DNA of 64,000 bases from an uncultured Prevotella sp. (GCA_900551055.1 URUK01000010.1:11687-75686), one strand, 5' to 3'; positions 40,459-49,878 are shown, numbered from the stretch's first letter. Numbers and translations are program-made. The notes: generated by a model not told the origin, from the letters alone.

Positions 40459-43317
40459 ATGAAGAAGTTACAGTTTGTTGCAATTTTTTTGTTCCTGTCG
40501 CTGCTGTCGGCTTACGGCAAGCCCGTAAGCAAGGCGCAGGCGGAGAAGATTGCGGCGGAGTTTATGGGCAAGCGGCACAGTGTTTCTGTGCCGCTTGCTT
40601 GTCAACCGCAACGTGCCATGCTGCAATCCGGTGGCAAGGTGCAGGACGATACGCCACCTTATTATATATTCAACGCCGGTGACGGAGAGGGGTTTGTCAT
40701 AGTGTCGGGCGACGACACGGCAGCCCCAGTGCTCGGATATTCTGACACGGGCTGTATCGACGTGGACAACATGCCCGACAACATGGCCGAATGGCTGCGC
40801 CTGAACGCGCTCTATGTGGAGCGTTGCGCCGACGGCTCGATAGAAGGCGGAGCGCAGGCTGCGCCCCGGAGTGGCGGTACTGTTGTTGTAGGACCTCTGT
40901 TGGATGGCATTAACTGGGGGCAGGAGCACCCGTTCAACGAGATGTGTCCCACGTATTATTCAGGCGGACAGACGAAGCATTACTATTCGGGCTGCGTCGT
41001 TGCGGCGGCTACCCAGATAATGAGGTATTACTGCTGGCCGTTGCAGGGCACGGGCACTAAGAGCTATCAGTTCAACGGGCAGACGCTGTCTGCAGACTTT
41101 GGCGGCACCACTTACGACTGGGACAACATGCTTAAGGAGTATCCCGACGACGGTGTAACACCAGAGCAAGAGGCTGCCGCGGCCACATTGACGTTCCATT
41201 TTGACGTGGCTGTAGAGATGGAGTTTTCCGAAACAGGCAGTGGTGCGGCGTCAATGCTTGTGCCATATGCGTACAGGGAATATTTCGGTTATGATGATGC
41301 CGTAACCATGAGACGGCGTAACTATTACAGCAGTAATGAGTGGCTTGACATCATTAAACACGAACTTGACGAGGGAAGACCCGTGTATTACGGTGCGACG
41401 AGTGACGACGGCCTTAACGGCCATGCCTTCGTGTGCGACGGTTACGATACTGAGGGATATGTACACATCAACTGGGGATGGTACGGAATGAGCAACGGTT
41501 TCTTCCTTGTGAACCATCTCAACCCCTCCGACCTTGGTGCCGGCGGCGGCTCGGGCGGCTACAACCGCGACCAGGAGATAATAACCGGCATACAGCCGCC
41601 TACGGATGATAATGCGCCTTTCGAGCGTCCGCTGTACGGAATGGATTTCCGCTGTTCGGATTACGGTGACGATTTCACCGTGATGGACATAATTACCAAC
41701 TATGACGTGCTGCCGTTTAGCGGCCAGATGAGCGTCGTGGTGACGAGGGACGGAGAGGTGCTGAAGGCGCTCGCAGACATTCCAGACTCGCATTTGGACG
41801 GTTACGGTACGGGCAGTGGATATTCTTTCTTCCCATATATGAGTGGCATTACGACGAATGTAGGTTCTGACGTGGCCGATGGAGACTGCGAGGTGCGCAT
41901 CGCTTTCAGGGAAACGGCGTCAAGCCCGTGGCAGTTCATGCGCCATGAGAACGGCAGCGTGTCATACGTCAGGGCTACGGCCAAGGACGGGAAGCTGACG
42001 CTTCATACTGACGAAACGCCTCATCCCGACGTTACGCTGCTGGCTCCGCTGGAGTCCGACGGCGACGTCTATGCAGGCGGCAGCGCGCTGTTCACGGTAC
42101 GGCTGCGCAACGATGCGCCCGACTTTGACCTATCAAACATAGTGGTGAGGTTCACCTCTGTTGACAACCCTGAAAAGTATTGGGAGTACGGGAACGAGGT
42201 GAACGTGTATAACGGGAGCACCGAGACCGTTGACCTGCTTGTCAACCTGGCTGAAGACATGCCCGAAGGCGACTACACTCTGACGCTCTATCAGGAAGAG
42301 TTTGAGGATTATCCGTTCAAGCAGGTGGGCGGCGAGGATGCCGTGCAGACTGTATTGCCGGAGGCCGAACTTCCAATAATGCGCCTTACGCAGCCTGTGG
42401 CGTGGACCAACGGAACGAAAAGCGGCGAGGTGAAACAGGGTGACGTGTTCCAGCTTGCGGTGTCTACGCGCAATTATGGAGCGGCAGGCAAGGTGGGTGT
42501 CATCGGCTGGCTCGAAGACACGGCCGACCCGGACAAGACTTATCTGTTGGCGCAAAGCGACATTGATGTTGATAAGGGAGAGACTGTAGTGACAGCACTT
42601 TTCAGGAACAAACTTCCCGTCGACCCGGGTGTATATAAGGTAAAAATCAGTTATTTGACTGAAGACGGCACCGAAACGCCTGACCTTAACAACGACAAGT
42701 ACGCCGCAACACTGACCGTAGGTGAGGCCAAGGACATATTGCTTGAGGCTGTGTCGCTCGACATGCCCGACGAGATGGAGGTTGGAGGTAAGTACAAGTG
42801 CTCGCTGACACTGTACGCTCCGGTAGATTTCAGCGGACGGGTATATGTGCGCATGCGGCAGTTTACGATAAAGAACGGCGGCATAGTATATATGGGCACG
42901 CAAAGCATGAAAGCAGGTGAAACGAAAACCATCGAGTTTGACTGTGATGCAGATTACGAGCCGTCCCGGTACGTTGTGCTTGTAGAGGCCCATCAAGGCA
43001 GCGAGGAAGGTACGGTAGGCGATTATGCCAACTGTTACAAACTGGTAAATGTTATCGAGGCATCGGGTATCGTTTCCGTTGAGGCTGGAGACGACAAAGC
43101 TGGCGTGTCTTATCGTAGCGGAACGCTTACGGTTTCAAGCTGTGGTGCAGCAGTTTACGGCATTGATGTTTATGGCATTGACGGTACATTGGTGCGTTCA
43201 ATCGACTGTGGCGGAATGCAAGACGTAGTTTGTCCTTGCTGGCTTGGACGCGGAGTGTACATAGTAAAGGTACGTACTGCTAACGGATTGATAACCAGTA
43301 AGTTGGCTGTAGAATAA
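40459..43317 (+). CDS. C10-family cysteine protease (streptopain/interpain-like)
   Basis: A 952-residue secreted protease. After the signal peptide comes the inhibitory propeptide (KAQAEKIAAEFMGKRH to GFVIVSGDDTAAPVLGYSD). The catalytic domain follows, with Cys near residue 179 in YSGCVVAAATQIMRYY and His near 322 in NGHAFVCDGYDTEGY, then HINWGWYGMSNGFF. The long C-terminal part has Ig-like or CARDB-like repeats and ends in a type IX sorting domain (GRGVYIVKVRTANGLITSKL). It resembles interpain A of Prevotella intermedia and PrtT of Porphyromonas. Likely roles are peptide nutrition or host protein degradation. Confidence 0.92.
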   Translation: MKKLQFVAIFLFLSLLSAYGKPVSKAQAEKIAAEFMGKRHSVSVPLACQPQRAMLQSGGKVQDDTPPYYIFNAGDGEGFVIVSGDDTAAPVLGYSDTGCIDVDNMPDNMAEWLRLNALYVERCADGSIEGGAQAAPRSGGTVVVGPLLDGINWGQEHPFNEMCPTYYSGGQTKHYYSGCVVAAATQIMRYYCWPLQGTGTKSYQFNGQTLSADFGGTTYDWDNMLKEYPDDGVTPEQEAAAATLTFHFDVAVEMEFSETGSGAASMLVPYAYREYFGYDDAVTMRRRNYYSSNEWLDIIKHELDEGRPVYYGATSDDGLNGHAFVCDGYDTEGYVHINWGWYGMSNGFFLVNHLNPSDLGAGGGSGGYNRDQEIITGIQPPTDDNAPFERPLYGMDFRCSDYGDDFTVMDIITNYDVLPFSGQMSVVVTRDGEVLKALADIPDSHLDGYGTGSGYSFFPYMSGITTNVGSDVADGDCEVRIAFRETASSPWQFMRHENGSVSYVRATAKDGKLTLHTDETPHPDVTLLAPLESDGDVYAGGSALFTVRLRNDAPDFDLSNIVVRFTSVDNPEKYWEYGNEVNVYNGSTETVDLLVNLAEDMPEGDYTLTLYQEEFEDYPFKQVGGEDAVQTVLPEAELPIMRLTQPVAWTNGTKSGEVKQGDVFQLAVSTRNYGAAGKVGVIGWLEDTADPDKTYLLAQSDIDVDKGETVVTALFRNKLPVDPGVYKVKISYLTEDGTETPDLNNDKYAATLTVGEAKDILLEAVSLDMPDEMEVGGKYKCSLTLYAPVDFSGRVYVRMRQFTIKNGGIVYMGTQSMKAGETKTIEFDCDADYEPSRYVVLVEAHQGSEEGTVGDYANCYKLVNVIEASGIVSVEAGDDKAGVSYRSGTLTVSSCGAAVYGIDVYGIDGTLVRSIDCGGMQDVVCPCWLGRGVYIVKVRTANGLITSKLAVE

Positions 43318-43328
43318 GATTGACTGTG

Positions 43329-43416
43329 CAAAAGGTGGCCTTTCAGACAGTAAAAGGTCGTCTTTTGGATGATAAAAGGTGGCCTTCCGCATTGCGGAAG
43401 GCCACCTTTTACATTA
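43329..43416. repeat. 22-base-period array G, four units; also terminator
   Basis: Units start at 43329, 43351, 43373 and 43395. Units 3 and 4 form an 18-bp perfect stem (TAAAAGGTGGCCTTCCGC and complement) with loop ATT. It fills the space between the convergent protease and hemW genes, so it should end both transcripts. Confidence 0.85.
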
Positions 43417-43425
43417 TAGTCAGTG

Positions 43426-44550
43426 TCAGACCATCATCAACTCGCTCATAATGGTGTCGCTGATGTATATGCCGCGCCGTGTCAGGCACAGGCTGTCGCC
43501 ATCGCGCCGCATCAGTCCACGGGCGATGGAAGGGGCTGACTCCTTTTCGAGGTGGTCCTTGTATATGGTGCCGAGCCTGCCTTCAACGTATGAGGTGTTT
43601 ATGCCTTCGGCGGTGCGCAGGGCGGTGGTAACTATGTCGTTGTATGTTGTGCGTGCGTCGAGAACCTCGCGTTCCATGGGTATGCGCCCCTGTTCTATGG
43701 CGGCGATATAGTCGGAAAGGGACGCCGTGTTCCACTGGCGCGAGCGCATGTCGAACGAGTGTGCGGCGGCTCCTATGCCTATATACGGTTCCTGTTGCCA
43801 GTAGGAGGAGTTGTGGCGCGAGCGGAAACCCGGACGCGCGAAGTTGCTTATCTCATAATGCTCGTAGCCGGCGGCGGCAAGGCTGTCGGCAAGTGCGTCG
43901 TACATGGCAAGGCTCAGCCCGTCGTCAACTGGCTTTATTGTCCGGCTGTCGAGCATCCGTTTCAGGGGTGTGCCGTCCTCATACATCAGGCTGTATGCCG
44001 AGATGTGTTCGGGGGCGAGTTCAAGTGCGCGGCGGATATCGGACTGCCACTGCGTCATGGTTTGCCCGGGAAAGCCGAACATCAGGTCGATGCTTATGTT
44101 GGTTATGCCGGCATGCCGCAGGTTCTCTACGGCAGCGGCGGCCTGTGCGGCAGTGTGGCGGCGGTGGAGGAAGCGCAGGCGCTCATCGGAGAATGTCTGC
44201 ACGCCCATGCTTACGCGGTTGACCGGCATCTGTGTCAGCTCGGCGGCGAAGGCCGGGGTTACGTCGTCAGGGTTGCACTCTACGGTCACCTCGGCATCGT
44301 TTGCCACGGTGTACACCTTATATATATAATAGAACAGGCGGCGGAGCAGTGGCGCGCCGAGTTGCGATGGCGTGCCTCCGCCTATATAGACGGTGGAGAA
44401 TGTACCGTGCAGGTAGTCTTTACGAAGCTCCATCTCGCAGCACAGGGCGTCGACGTAGCGCGTGCGCAGGCCGAGACGGGTTGTGGAGTAGAAGCCGCAG
44501 TATATGCAGCGACTGCGGCAGAAAGGGATATGGACGTAGATGCCGGACAT
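43426..44550 (-). CDS. hemW: Radical-SAM heme chaperone HemW
   Basis: A 374-residue radical-SAM protein. MSGIYVHIPFCRSRCIYCGF gives Cys 11, 15 and 18 for the 4Fe-4S cluster, and the following Phe is typical of HemW. VYIGGGTPSQL, VECNPDD, VSMGVQTFSDERL and IDLMFGFPGQT are further HemW/HemN blocks. The C-terminal HemN_C domain is present but short. HemW inserts heme into target proteins; older annotations call it oxygen-independent coproporphyrinogen oxidase. The Cys set of true HemN (CxxxCxxCxC) is not present, which supports HemW. Confidence 0.93.
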   Translation of the reverse strand: MSGIYVHIPFCRSRCIYCGFYSTTRLGLRTRYVDALCCEMELRKDYLHGTFSTVYIGGGTPSQLGAPLLRRLFYYIYKVYTVANDAEVTVECNPDDVTPAFAAELTQMPVNRVSMGVQTFSDERLRFLHRRHTAAQAAAAVENLRHAGITNISIDLMFGFPGQTMTQWQSDIRRALELAPEHISAYSLMYEDGTPLKRMLDSRTIKPVDDGLSLAMYDALADSLAAAGYEHYEISNFARPGFRSRHNSSYWQQEPYIGIGAAAHSFDMRSRQWNTASLSDYIAAIEQGRIPMEREVLDARTTYNDIVTTALRTAEGINTSYVEGRLGTIYKDHLEKESAPSIARGLMRRDGDSLCLTRRGIYISDTIMSELMMV

Positions 44551-44554
44551 TTTT

Positions 44555-44705
44555 TGAAAAGGTAAAAAGATAAAAAAGTAAAAAGGTGAAGGTGGAGACG
44601 GGGAAAGGTAGGTGAGAAGGTGGCAAGGTTTGAAACTTTTTGCTTTTCGCCCTTTTACCCTCTATTTTTTTACCTTTTTACCCTTTTACCTTTTCACCTT
44701 TCATT
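44555..44705. repeat. Phrase-type hairpin upstream of hemW
   Basis: The left side has AAAAGGTAAAAAGATAAAAAAG copies and the right side TTTTTTACCTTTTTACCC copies, as complements. It lies in the divergent region between hemW and fusA2. The phrase is close to that at 36527-36722. Confidence 0.65.
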
Positions 44706-44763
44706 GAATTTGCGTGCAAAAATACTAATATGTTTTAATTTTTCCACTCTTTTCGCTTGCATA

Positions 44764-44796
44764 TTTTGTGCGTTAGGGCAAAAATGATTAACTTAG
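44764..44796 (+). promoter_or_regulatory. Possible promoter of fusA2
   Basis: TTTTG (44764-44768) and TAACTTAG (44789-44796, one mismatch) are 20 bases apart. It would give a leader of about 130 bases. The leader holds a GAATGAAAAATGAATAA stretch and its partial complement before the ATG. Confidence 0.4.
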
Positions 44797-44930
44797 AGGC
44801 CGTTAATAGAAGAATGAAAAGTGAAGAATGAAAAATGAATAACCGCTTTGCGGATTGTTCTTTGGCGTATGCCTGGTTTTTCATTTTTTAATTATTCATT
44901 TTTAATCAAGAAACTTAAATCTATAATAGT

Positions 44931-47093
44931 ATGAGAGTTTATCAGACAAACGAGATTAAAAACATCGCCCTGCTTGGCAGTGCGGGCAGCGGCAAGACTA
45001 CTCTTGCCGAGGCCATGTTGTTTGAGAGCGGCGTCATCAAACGCCGCGGTAGTGTAGAAGCGAAAAACACTGTAAGTGACTATTTCCCGGTTGAGCAGGA
45101 ATACGGCTACTCGGTATTCTCAACCGTTTTCAATGTAGAGTGGAACAACAAGAAACTTAACATCATCGACTGCCCCGGTTCCGACGACTTCGTTGGCCAG
45201 GCCATCACCGCGCTCAACGTTACCGACCAGGCGGTCATCCTGATCAACGGGCAGTACGGCCCGGAGGTTGGCACGCAAAACAACTTCCGTTATACGGAAA
45301 AGCTGAAGAAGCCGGTAATCTTCCTCGTGAACCAGCTCGACAGCGACAAGTGCGACTTTGACGCGATAATAACCAGCATGAAGGACATTTACGGCCAGAA
45401 GTGCGTCCAGATACAATACCCAATTGAGACAGGTCCAGGCTTCAACGCCCTCATCGATGTGCTGTTGATGAAGAAATATTCTTGGAAGCCCGAGGGCGGC
45501 GCGCCTATTATAGAGGACATTCCGGCCGAGGAGATGGACAAGGCCATGGAGTTGCACAAGGCTCTCGTTGAGGCTGCGGCCGAGAATGACGAGACGCTTA
45601 TGGAAAAGTTCTTCGAGGAGGAGACCCTCACGGAGGACGAGATGCGCGAGGGCATACGCAAGGGCTTGGTTACAAGGTCGATATTCCCTGTGTTCTGCGT
45701 ATGCGCCGGCAGAAGCATGGGCGTGCGCCGCTTGATGGAGTTCTTGGGCAATGTCGTGCCGTTCGTAAGCGAAATGCCGAAAGTCCACAATACGCGTGGC
45801 GAGGAGGTGGCTGCCGAGGCAGGCGGTCCGGAGTCGCTCTACTTCTTCAAGACCGGTGTCGAGCCGCATATCGGCGAAGTGTCTTACTTCAAGGTTATGA
45901 GCGGATGTGTAAAGCCGGGCGACGACCTGACGAACGCCGACCGCAGTTCGAAGGAGCGCATAGCCAACATTTACGTGTGCGCAGGCGGCAACCGCCAGCC
46001 CGTCGACTGCCTGAACGCCGGCGACATAGGCTGCACCGTGAAGCTGAAGGACGTGAAGACGGGCAACACGCTCAACGGAAAGGACTGCGACAACAGGTTC
46101 GACTTCATAAAATATCCCAACTCTAAATACTCGCGCGCCATCAAGGCCGTCAACGAGGCCGATACGGAGAAGCTGATGGCTGCCTTGACAAAGATGCGCC
46201 AGGAAGACCCGACATGGGTCGTTGAGCAGAGCAAGGAACTGAGGCAGACCATCATACACGGGCAGGGCGAGTTCCATTTGCGCACGCTGAAGTGGCGTCT
46301 CGAAAACAACGAGAAGCTGGCGGTGAAGTTCATCGATGCCAAAATACCTTACCGCGAGACCATCACCAAGGCCGCGCGTGCCGACTACCGCCACAAGAAG
46401 CAGTCGGGCGGCGCTGGCCAGTTCGGCGAGGTGCACCTCATTGTAGAGCCGTACGCCGAAGGCATGCCCGACCCAGTGAGCTACAAGTTCAACGGCCAGG
46501 AGTTCAAGATGAACATCAAGAGCAAGGAAGTTATCGACCTGGAGTGGGGTGGAAAGCTCGTGTTTATCAACTCTGTCGTGGGCGGCGCCATCGACACTCG
46601 CTTCATGCCGGCCATACTCAAGGGCGTGATGGAGCGTATGGAGCAAGGCCCGTTGACGGGTAGCTATGCCCGTGACGTGCGTGTCGTCGTGTATGACGGC
46701 AAGATGCACCCGGTTGACAGCAACGAGCTCTCGTTCATGCTGGCCGCACGCCACGCCTTCTCCGACGCATTCAAGAATGCGGGTCCGAAAATCCTCGAGC
46801 CGATATACGACCTTGAGGTATATGTTCCGTCTGACTTCATGGGCGATGTCATGAGCGACTTGCAAGGACGCCGTGCGCTGATCATGGGCATGGACAGCGA
46901 GGCCGGATACCAGAAGCTGCAGGCCAAAATTCCGCTGAAGGAGCTTGCAAGCTACTCAATCTCGTTGAGCTCGCTTACAGGCGGACGCGCTTCGTTCACT
47001 ACCAAGTTCGCCAGCTACGAGCTTGTGCCCAATGAAATACAGCAGGAACTCATCAAGGAGCACGAGGCGGAAATGGCCGGAAATGGCGACTGA
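44931..47093 (+). CDS. fusA2: Elongation factor G paralogue EF-G2, GTPase-defective form
   Basis: A 720-residue EF-G-like factor with all five domains. The G domain is unusual. The P-loop is GSAGSGKTT (residues 16-24) in place of AHIDAGKTT. Switch II is DCPGSDDF (80-87), so the catalytic His of DTPGHVDF is Ser 84. The base-recognition motif is NQLD (134-137) in place of NKMD. Domain IV (KKQSGGAGQFGEVHLI) and the C-terminus are intact. Bacteroides EF-G2 is known to promote translocation without GTP hydrolysis and to be needed under carbon limitation in the gut; this gene fits that type. The canonical fusA is not in the window. Confidence 0.92.
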   Translation: MRVYQTNEIKNIALLGSAGSGKTTLAEAMLFESGVIKRRGSVEAKNTVSDYFPVEQEYGYSVFSTVFNVEWNNKKLNIIDCPGSDDFVGQAITALNVTDQAVILINGQYGPEVGTQNNFRYTEKLKKPVIFLVNQLDSDKCDFDAIITSMKDIYGQKCVQIQYPIETGPGFNALIDVLLMKKYSWKPEGGAPIIEDIPAEEMDKAMELHKALVEAAAENDETLMEKFFEEETLTEDEMREGIRKGLVTRSIFPVFCVCAGRSMGVRRLMEFLGNVVPFVSEMPKVHNTRGEEVAAEAGGPESLYFFKTGVEPHIGEVSYFKVMSGCVKPGDDLTNADRSSKERIANIYVCAGGNRQPVDCLNAGDIGCTVKLKDVKTGNTLNGKDCDNRFDFIKYPNSKYSRAIKAVNEADTEKLMAALTKMRQEDPTWVVEQSKELRQTIIHGQGEFHLRTLKWRLENNEKLAVKFIDAKIPYRETITKAARADYRHKKQSGGAGQFGEVHLIVEPYAEGMPDPVSYKFNGQEFKMNIKSKEVIDLEWGGKLVFINSVVGGAIDTRFMPAILKGVMERMEQGPLTGSYARDVRVVVYDGKMHPVDSNELSFMLAARHAFSDAFKNAGPKILEPIYDLEVYVPSDFMGDVMSDLQGRRALIMGMDSEAGYQKLQAKIPLKELASYSISLSSLTGGRASFTTKFASYELVPNEIQQELIKEHEAEMAGNGD

Positions 47094-47146
47094 CACTCGG
47101 CAGCATTGCCGGCGTAAAGCCGCCGGGCTGCTATATGGATATGTTG

Positions 47147-47181
47147 CGGTGGCGTGCCTGTAAGGCATGCCGCCGTTTTTT
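47147..47181 (+). terminator. Terminator of fusA2
   Basis: CGGTGGCGTGCC and GGCATGCCGCCG form a 12-bp stem with two wobbles and loop TGTAA, followed by six T. The rest of the gap to 47381 is AT-rich with no gene. Confidence 0.85.
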
Positions 47182-47381
47182 GCATGTACAGGCGTTCGGA
47201 AGGTGTGCCGGCAAAGGCTAGTGTGTATATGGATGGTTTACATTTGCCGGGTTATGCTTGGTGTTATGAAAGTTGATTATTATTAATTAAAATAATATTT
47301 TTAGGTTAATATAGATAAATTCTAACGAATTAATTAACAAAGCCAAAAGGGCGTGTGCTTTTTTGCAATATATTTGCCGGT

Positions 47382-48926
47382 ATGAAGAAAACTACGATTT
47401 GGCTTATAGCGGTAGTGATGGGTCTTTCGTTCCTCATCCTGCTCTTCATGCAGCTGAAATACATCCAGGCGATGGTTCAGATGAAGAAAGAGCAGTTTGA
47501 CGAGTCCGTGAGCAAGGCCCTTTACCAAGCCTCGCGCAACCTTGAGCTGAACGAGACGCTTAAATACCTTGAGCGCGATGTCAACGTTTCAGGCAGGAAG
47601 ACGCTGAAAGCCGATGCCGCCGCTGGAAGCGGCGACGCCCGGATAACCCATCAATATCCGCCGGCCGCCGGCAATGGCTCTGCGTATTCGTCGTTCGAGC
47701 TGAAGACGATGGCCATGAAGCCGTCGTCGATGCCCAAGGCCATGATACTGCGCAGCGACAAGAACTCTATATCCGAGGCCACGAAGTCGATGCGCGAGAT
47801 GGTGAAGAACCGCTACATATACCAGAAAGCGCTGTTGGACGAGGTGGTGTACAGCATCCTCTACACTGCCTCCGACAAGCCACTGCGCGAGCGGATAAAC
47901 TTCAAGATGCTCGACCAGGACATAAAGACTGAGCTGATGAACAACGGCATCGACATCCCCTACCACTTCACGGTGTCGACGCAGGACGGCAGGGAAGTAT
48001 ACCGTTGCCCCGACTACGTAGGCCAGGGCGAGGAGTACACGTATTCGCAGACGCTGTTCCGCAACGACCCCTCCAACAAGATGGGCATAGTGAAGATACA
48101 TTTCCCCGACATGGGCAGCTACATCTTCAGCGGAGTGAGGTTCATGATACCATCAGTGGCGTTTACAATAGTGCTGCTCGTTACGTTCATCTTCACCATA
48201 GTCGTGATATTCCGGCAGAAGCGCTATACTGAAATAAAGAACGACTTTATCAACAACATGACCCACGAGCTCAAGACGCCCATCAGCAGCATATCGCTTG
48301 CCGCGCAGATGCTCGGAGACGAGTCCGTGACGAAAAGCCCCGTGATGATGAAGCACCTCGGCGGAGTAATCAACGACGAGTCGAAACGCCTGCGCTTCCT
48401 CGTCGAGAAGGTACTGCAGATGTCGATGTTCGACCGCAAGAAAGCCATCTTCAAGAAGAAGGAGCTCAACCTCAACGACCTTGTCGAGAGCGTGGCAAAC
48501 ACGTTCACGCTGCGCGTCGAGCATACCGGAGGGCACATAACCACCGAGCTTGACGCCACCGAGCCGGCCATATACGTTGACGAGATGCACTTCACCAACG
48601 TAATCTTCAACCTCCTCGACAACGCCGTGAAATACCGCGACCCCGACCGCCCCGTGGAGCTTGCCGTCAAGACGTGGAACGACAAGGACAGGCTCTACTT
48701 CTCTGTCAAGGACAACGGCGTGGGCATAAAGAAAGAGAACCTGAAAAAGATATTCGAGAAATTCTACCGCGTGCACACCGGCAACGTACACGACGTAAAG
48801 GGCTTCGGCCTAGGGCTGGCCTACGTCAAGAAGATGGTAGACCTGCACAAGGGCGAGATACATGTGGAGAGCGAACGCGGAAAAGGCACGAAATTCATAA
48901 TATCATTACCAATAATCAAAAAATAA
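47382..48926 (+). CDS. rprX: Sensor histidine kinase, RprX-like
   Basis: A 514-residue inner-membrane sensor kinase. Two membrane helices (about 7-27 and 258-282) bracket a 230-residue periplasmic sensor with no named domain. Then come the HisKA motif NMTHELKTPISS, with the phosphorylated His, and the ATPase N box NVIFNLLDNAVKY. VKDNGVGIKKENLKKIFEKF and GFGLGLAYVKKM complete the ATP site. It precedes the OmpR-type regulator by 6 bases. The pair resembles RprX/RprY, first described in Bacteroides fragilis. The signal is unknown. The start MKKTTIWLIA at 47382 gives a proper first membrane helix. Confidence 0.9.
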   Translation: MKKTTIWLIAVVMGLSFLILLFMQLKYIQAMVQMKKEQFDESVSKALYQASRNLELNETLKYLERDVNVSGRKTLKADAAAGSGDARITHQYPPAAGNGSAYSSFELKTMAMKPSSMPKAMILRSDKNSISEATKSMREMVKNRYIYQKALLDEVVYSILYTASDKPLRERINFKMLDQDIKTELMNNGIDIPYHFTVSTQDGREVYRCPDYVGQGEEYTYSQTLFRNDPSNKMGIVKIHFPDMGSYIFSGVRFMIPSVAFTIVLLVTFIFTIVVIFRQKRYTEIKNDFINNMTHELKTPISSISLAAQMLGDESVTKSPVMMKHLGGVINDESKRLRFLVEKVLQMSMFDRKKAIFKKKELNLNDLVESVANTFTLRVEHTGGHITTELDATEPAIYVDEMHFTNVIFNLLDNAVKYRDPDRPVELAVKTWNDKDRLYFSVKDNGVGIKKENLKKIFEKFYRVHTGNVHDVKGFGLGLAYVKKMVDLHKGEIHVESERGKGTKFIISLPIIKK

Positions 48927-48932
48927 AGAACT

Positions 48933-49631
48933 ATGGACGAGAAACTGAAAATCCTACTTTGCGAAGACGACGAGAACCTCGGGATGCTGCTTCGCGAATA
49001 CCTGCAGGCCAAAGGCTACAGCGCAGAGCTCTGCCCCGACGGCGAGGCTGGCTACAAGGCTTTCCTTAAAAGCAAGTTCGACATCTGCGTGCTCGACGTG
49101 ATGATGCCCAAGAAAGACGGCTTCACCCTCGCGCAGGAAATACGCCAGGCCAACGCCGAGATACCCATTATCTTCCTCACGGCCAAGACTCTGAAGGAAG
49201 ACATACTCGAAGGCTTTAAAATCGGCGCCGACGACTACATTACAAAGCCTTTCTCTATGGAAGAGCTCGTGTTCCGCATCGAGGCCATACTGCGCCGCGT
49301 GCGCGGAAAGAAGAACAAGGAGAACACTGTTTACCACATCGGCCGCTTCACCTTCGACACACAGAAGCAGCTCCTCACCATAGGCGACAAGCAGACGAAG
49401 CTCACCACGAAGGAGAACGAGCTGCTCGCCCTGCTCTGCTCGCACGCCAACGAGATACTGCAGCGCGACTTCGCCCTGAAGACAATCTGGATTGACGACA
49501 ACTACTTCAACGCGCGCTCCATGGACGTCTACATCACAAAGCTGCGCAAGCACCTCAAGGACGACGACCAGATAGAGATAATCAACATACACGGCAAGGG
49601 CTACAAGCTTATCACACCCGAGCAGGAATAA
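48933..49631 (+). CDS. rprY: OmpR-family response regulator, RprY-like
   Basis: A 232-residue response regulator, partner of the kinase just upstream. The receiver domain has the acidic pair Glu 11/Asp 12, the phosphorylated Asp 55 in VLDVMMPKKDG, Thr 83 in FLTAK and Lys 105 in ITKPFSMEEL. The C-terminal winged-helix DNA-binding domain runs from about 130, with LTTKENELLALLCSHANEIL and RSMDVYITKLRKHLKDD as the recognition part. It binds promoter DNA as a dimer. RprY in oral and gut Bacteroidales affects stress and metabolic genes; targets here are unknown. Confidence 0.93.
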   Translation: MDEKLKILLCEDDENLGMLLREYLQAKGYSAELCPDGEAGYKAFLKSKFDICVLDVMMPKKDGFTLAQEIRQANAEIPIIFLTAKTLKEDILEGFKIGADDYITKPFSMEELVFRIEAILRRVRGKKNKENTVYHIGRFTFDTQKQLLTIGDKQTKLTTKENELLALLCSHANEILQRDFALKTIWIDDNYFNARSMDVYITKLRKHLKDDDQIEIINIHGKGYKLITPEQE

Positions 49632-49660
49632 GCCCCGTAACCGGCCGCCACGTATGCGCA

Positions 49661-49702
49661 AGGCCGCCAGCAGCAAAGCCGCTGCCGGCGGCCTCATCTT
49701 TT
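49661..49702 (+). terminator. Terminator of rprXY
   Basis: AGGCCGCCAGCAGC and GCTGCCGGCGGCCT form a 14-bp stem with one mismatch and loop AAAGCC. A short T run (CATCTTTT) follows. Confidence 0.75.
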
Positions 49703-49745
49703 ACAGTATGCCGGCGTGCGCCCCGAAGCCCACGTGGGGGATACG

Positions 49746-49778
49746 GAAAAAGGCCTTGAAAGACATCCTTTCAAGACC
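49746..49778 (-). terminator. Terminator of tRNA-Cys
   Basis: On the minus strand GGTCTTGAAAG and CTTTCAAGGCC pair around a 5-base loop and are followed by five T. It lies 12 bases past the tRNA 3' end. Confidence 0.85.
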
Positions 49779-49789
49779 TTCAACCCTTG

Positions 49790-49860
49790 AGGTACCTAGC
49801 AGAGTCGAACTGCTCTACACGGTTTTGCAGACCGTTACCTAACCGCTCGGCCAAGGTACC
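49790..49860 (-). tRNA. tRNA-Cys (anticodon GCA)
   Basis: A complete 71-base cloverleaf on the minus strand. The acceptor stem is GGTACCT/AGGTACC, the anticodon loop CTGCAAA gives GCA, and the T arm reads GCAGTTCGACTCTGC. The discriminator is T, as expected for cysteine. CCA is not encoded; the next bases are CA after T. It has its own promoter and terminator. Confidence 0.95.
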
Positions 49861-49878
49861 TTGTCGCTTTTTGCGGTG

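Noticed and set aside
45120..46865. 581-codon minus-strand open frame inside fusA2
   Set aside because: It is antisense to a strongly conserved gene and rich in Leu, His, Val and Arg, typical of a shadow of GC-biased third positions. Similar long shadows inside prfC and the ABC-F gene were dropped for the same reason.
47369..47376. TATATTTG just before rprX as a promoter giving a leaderless message
   Set aside because: No TTG lies near 19 bases upstream, and the transcription start would fall on the start codon; kept only as a possibility.
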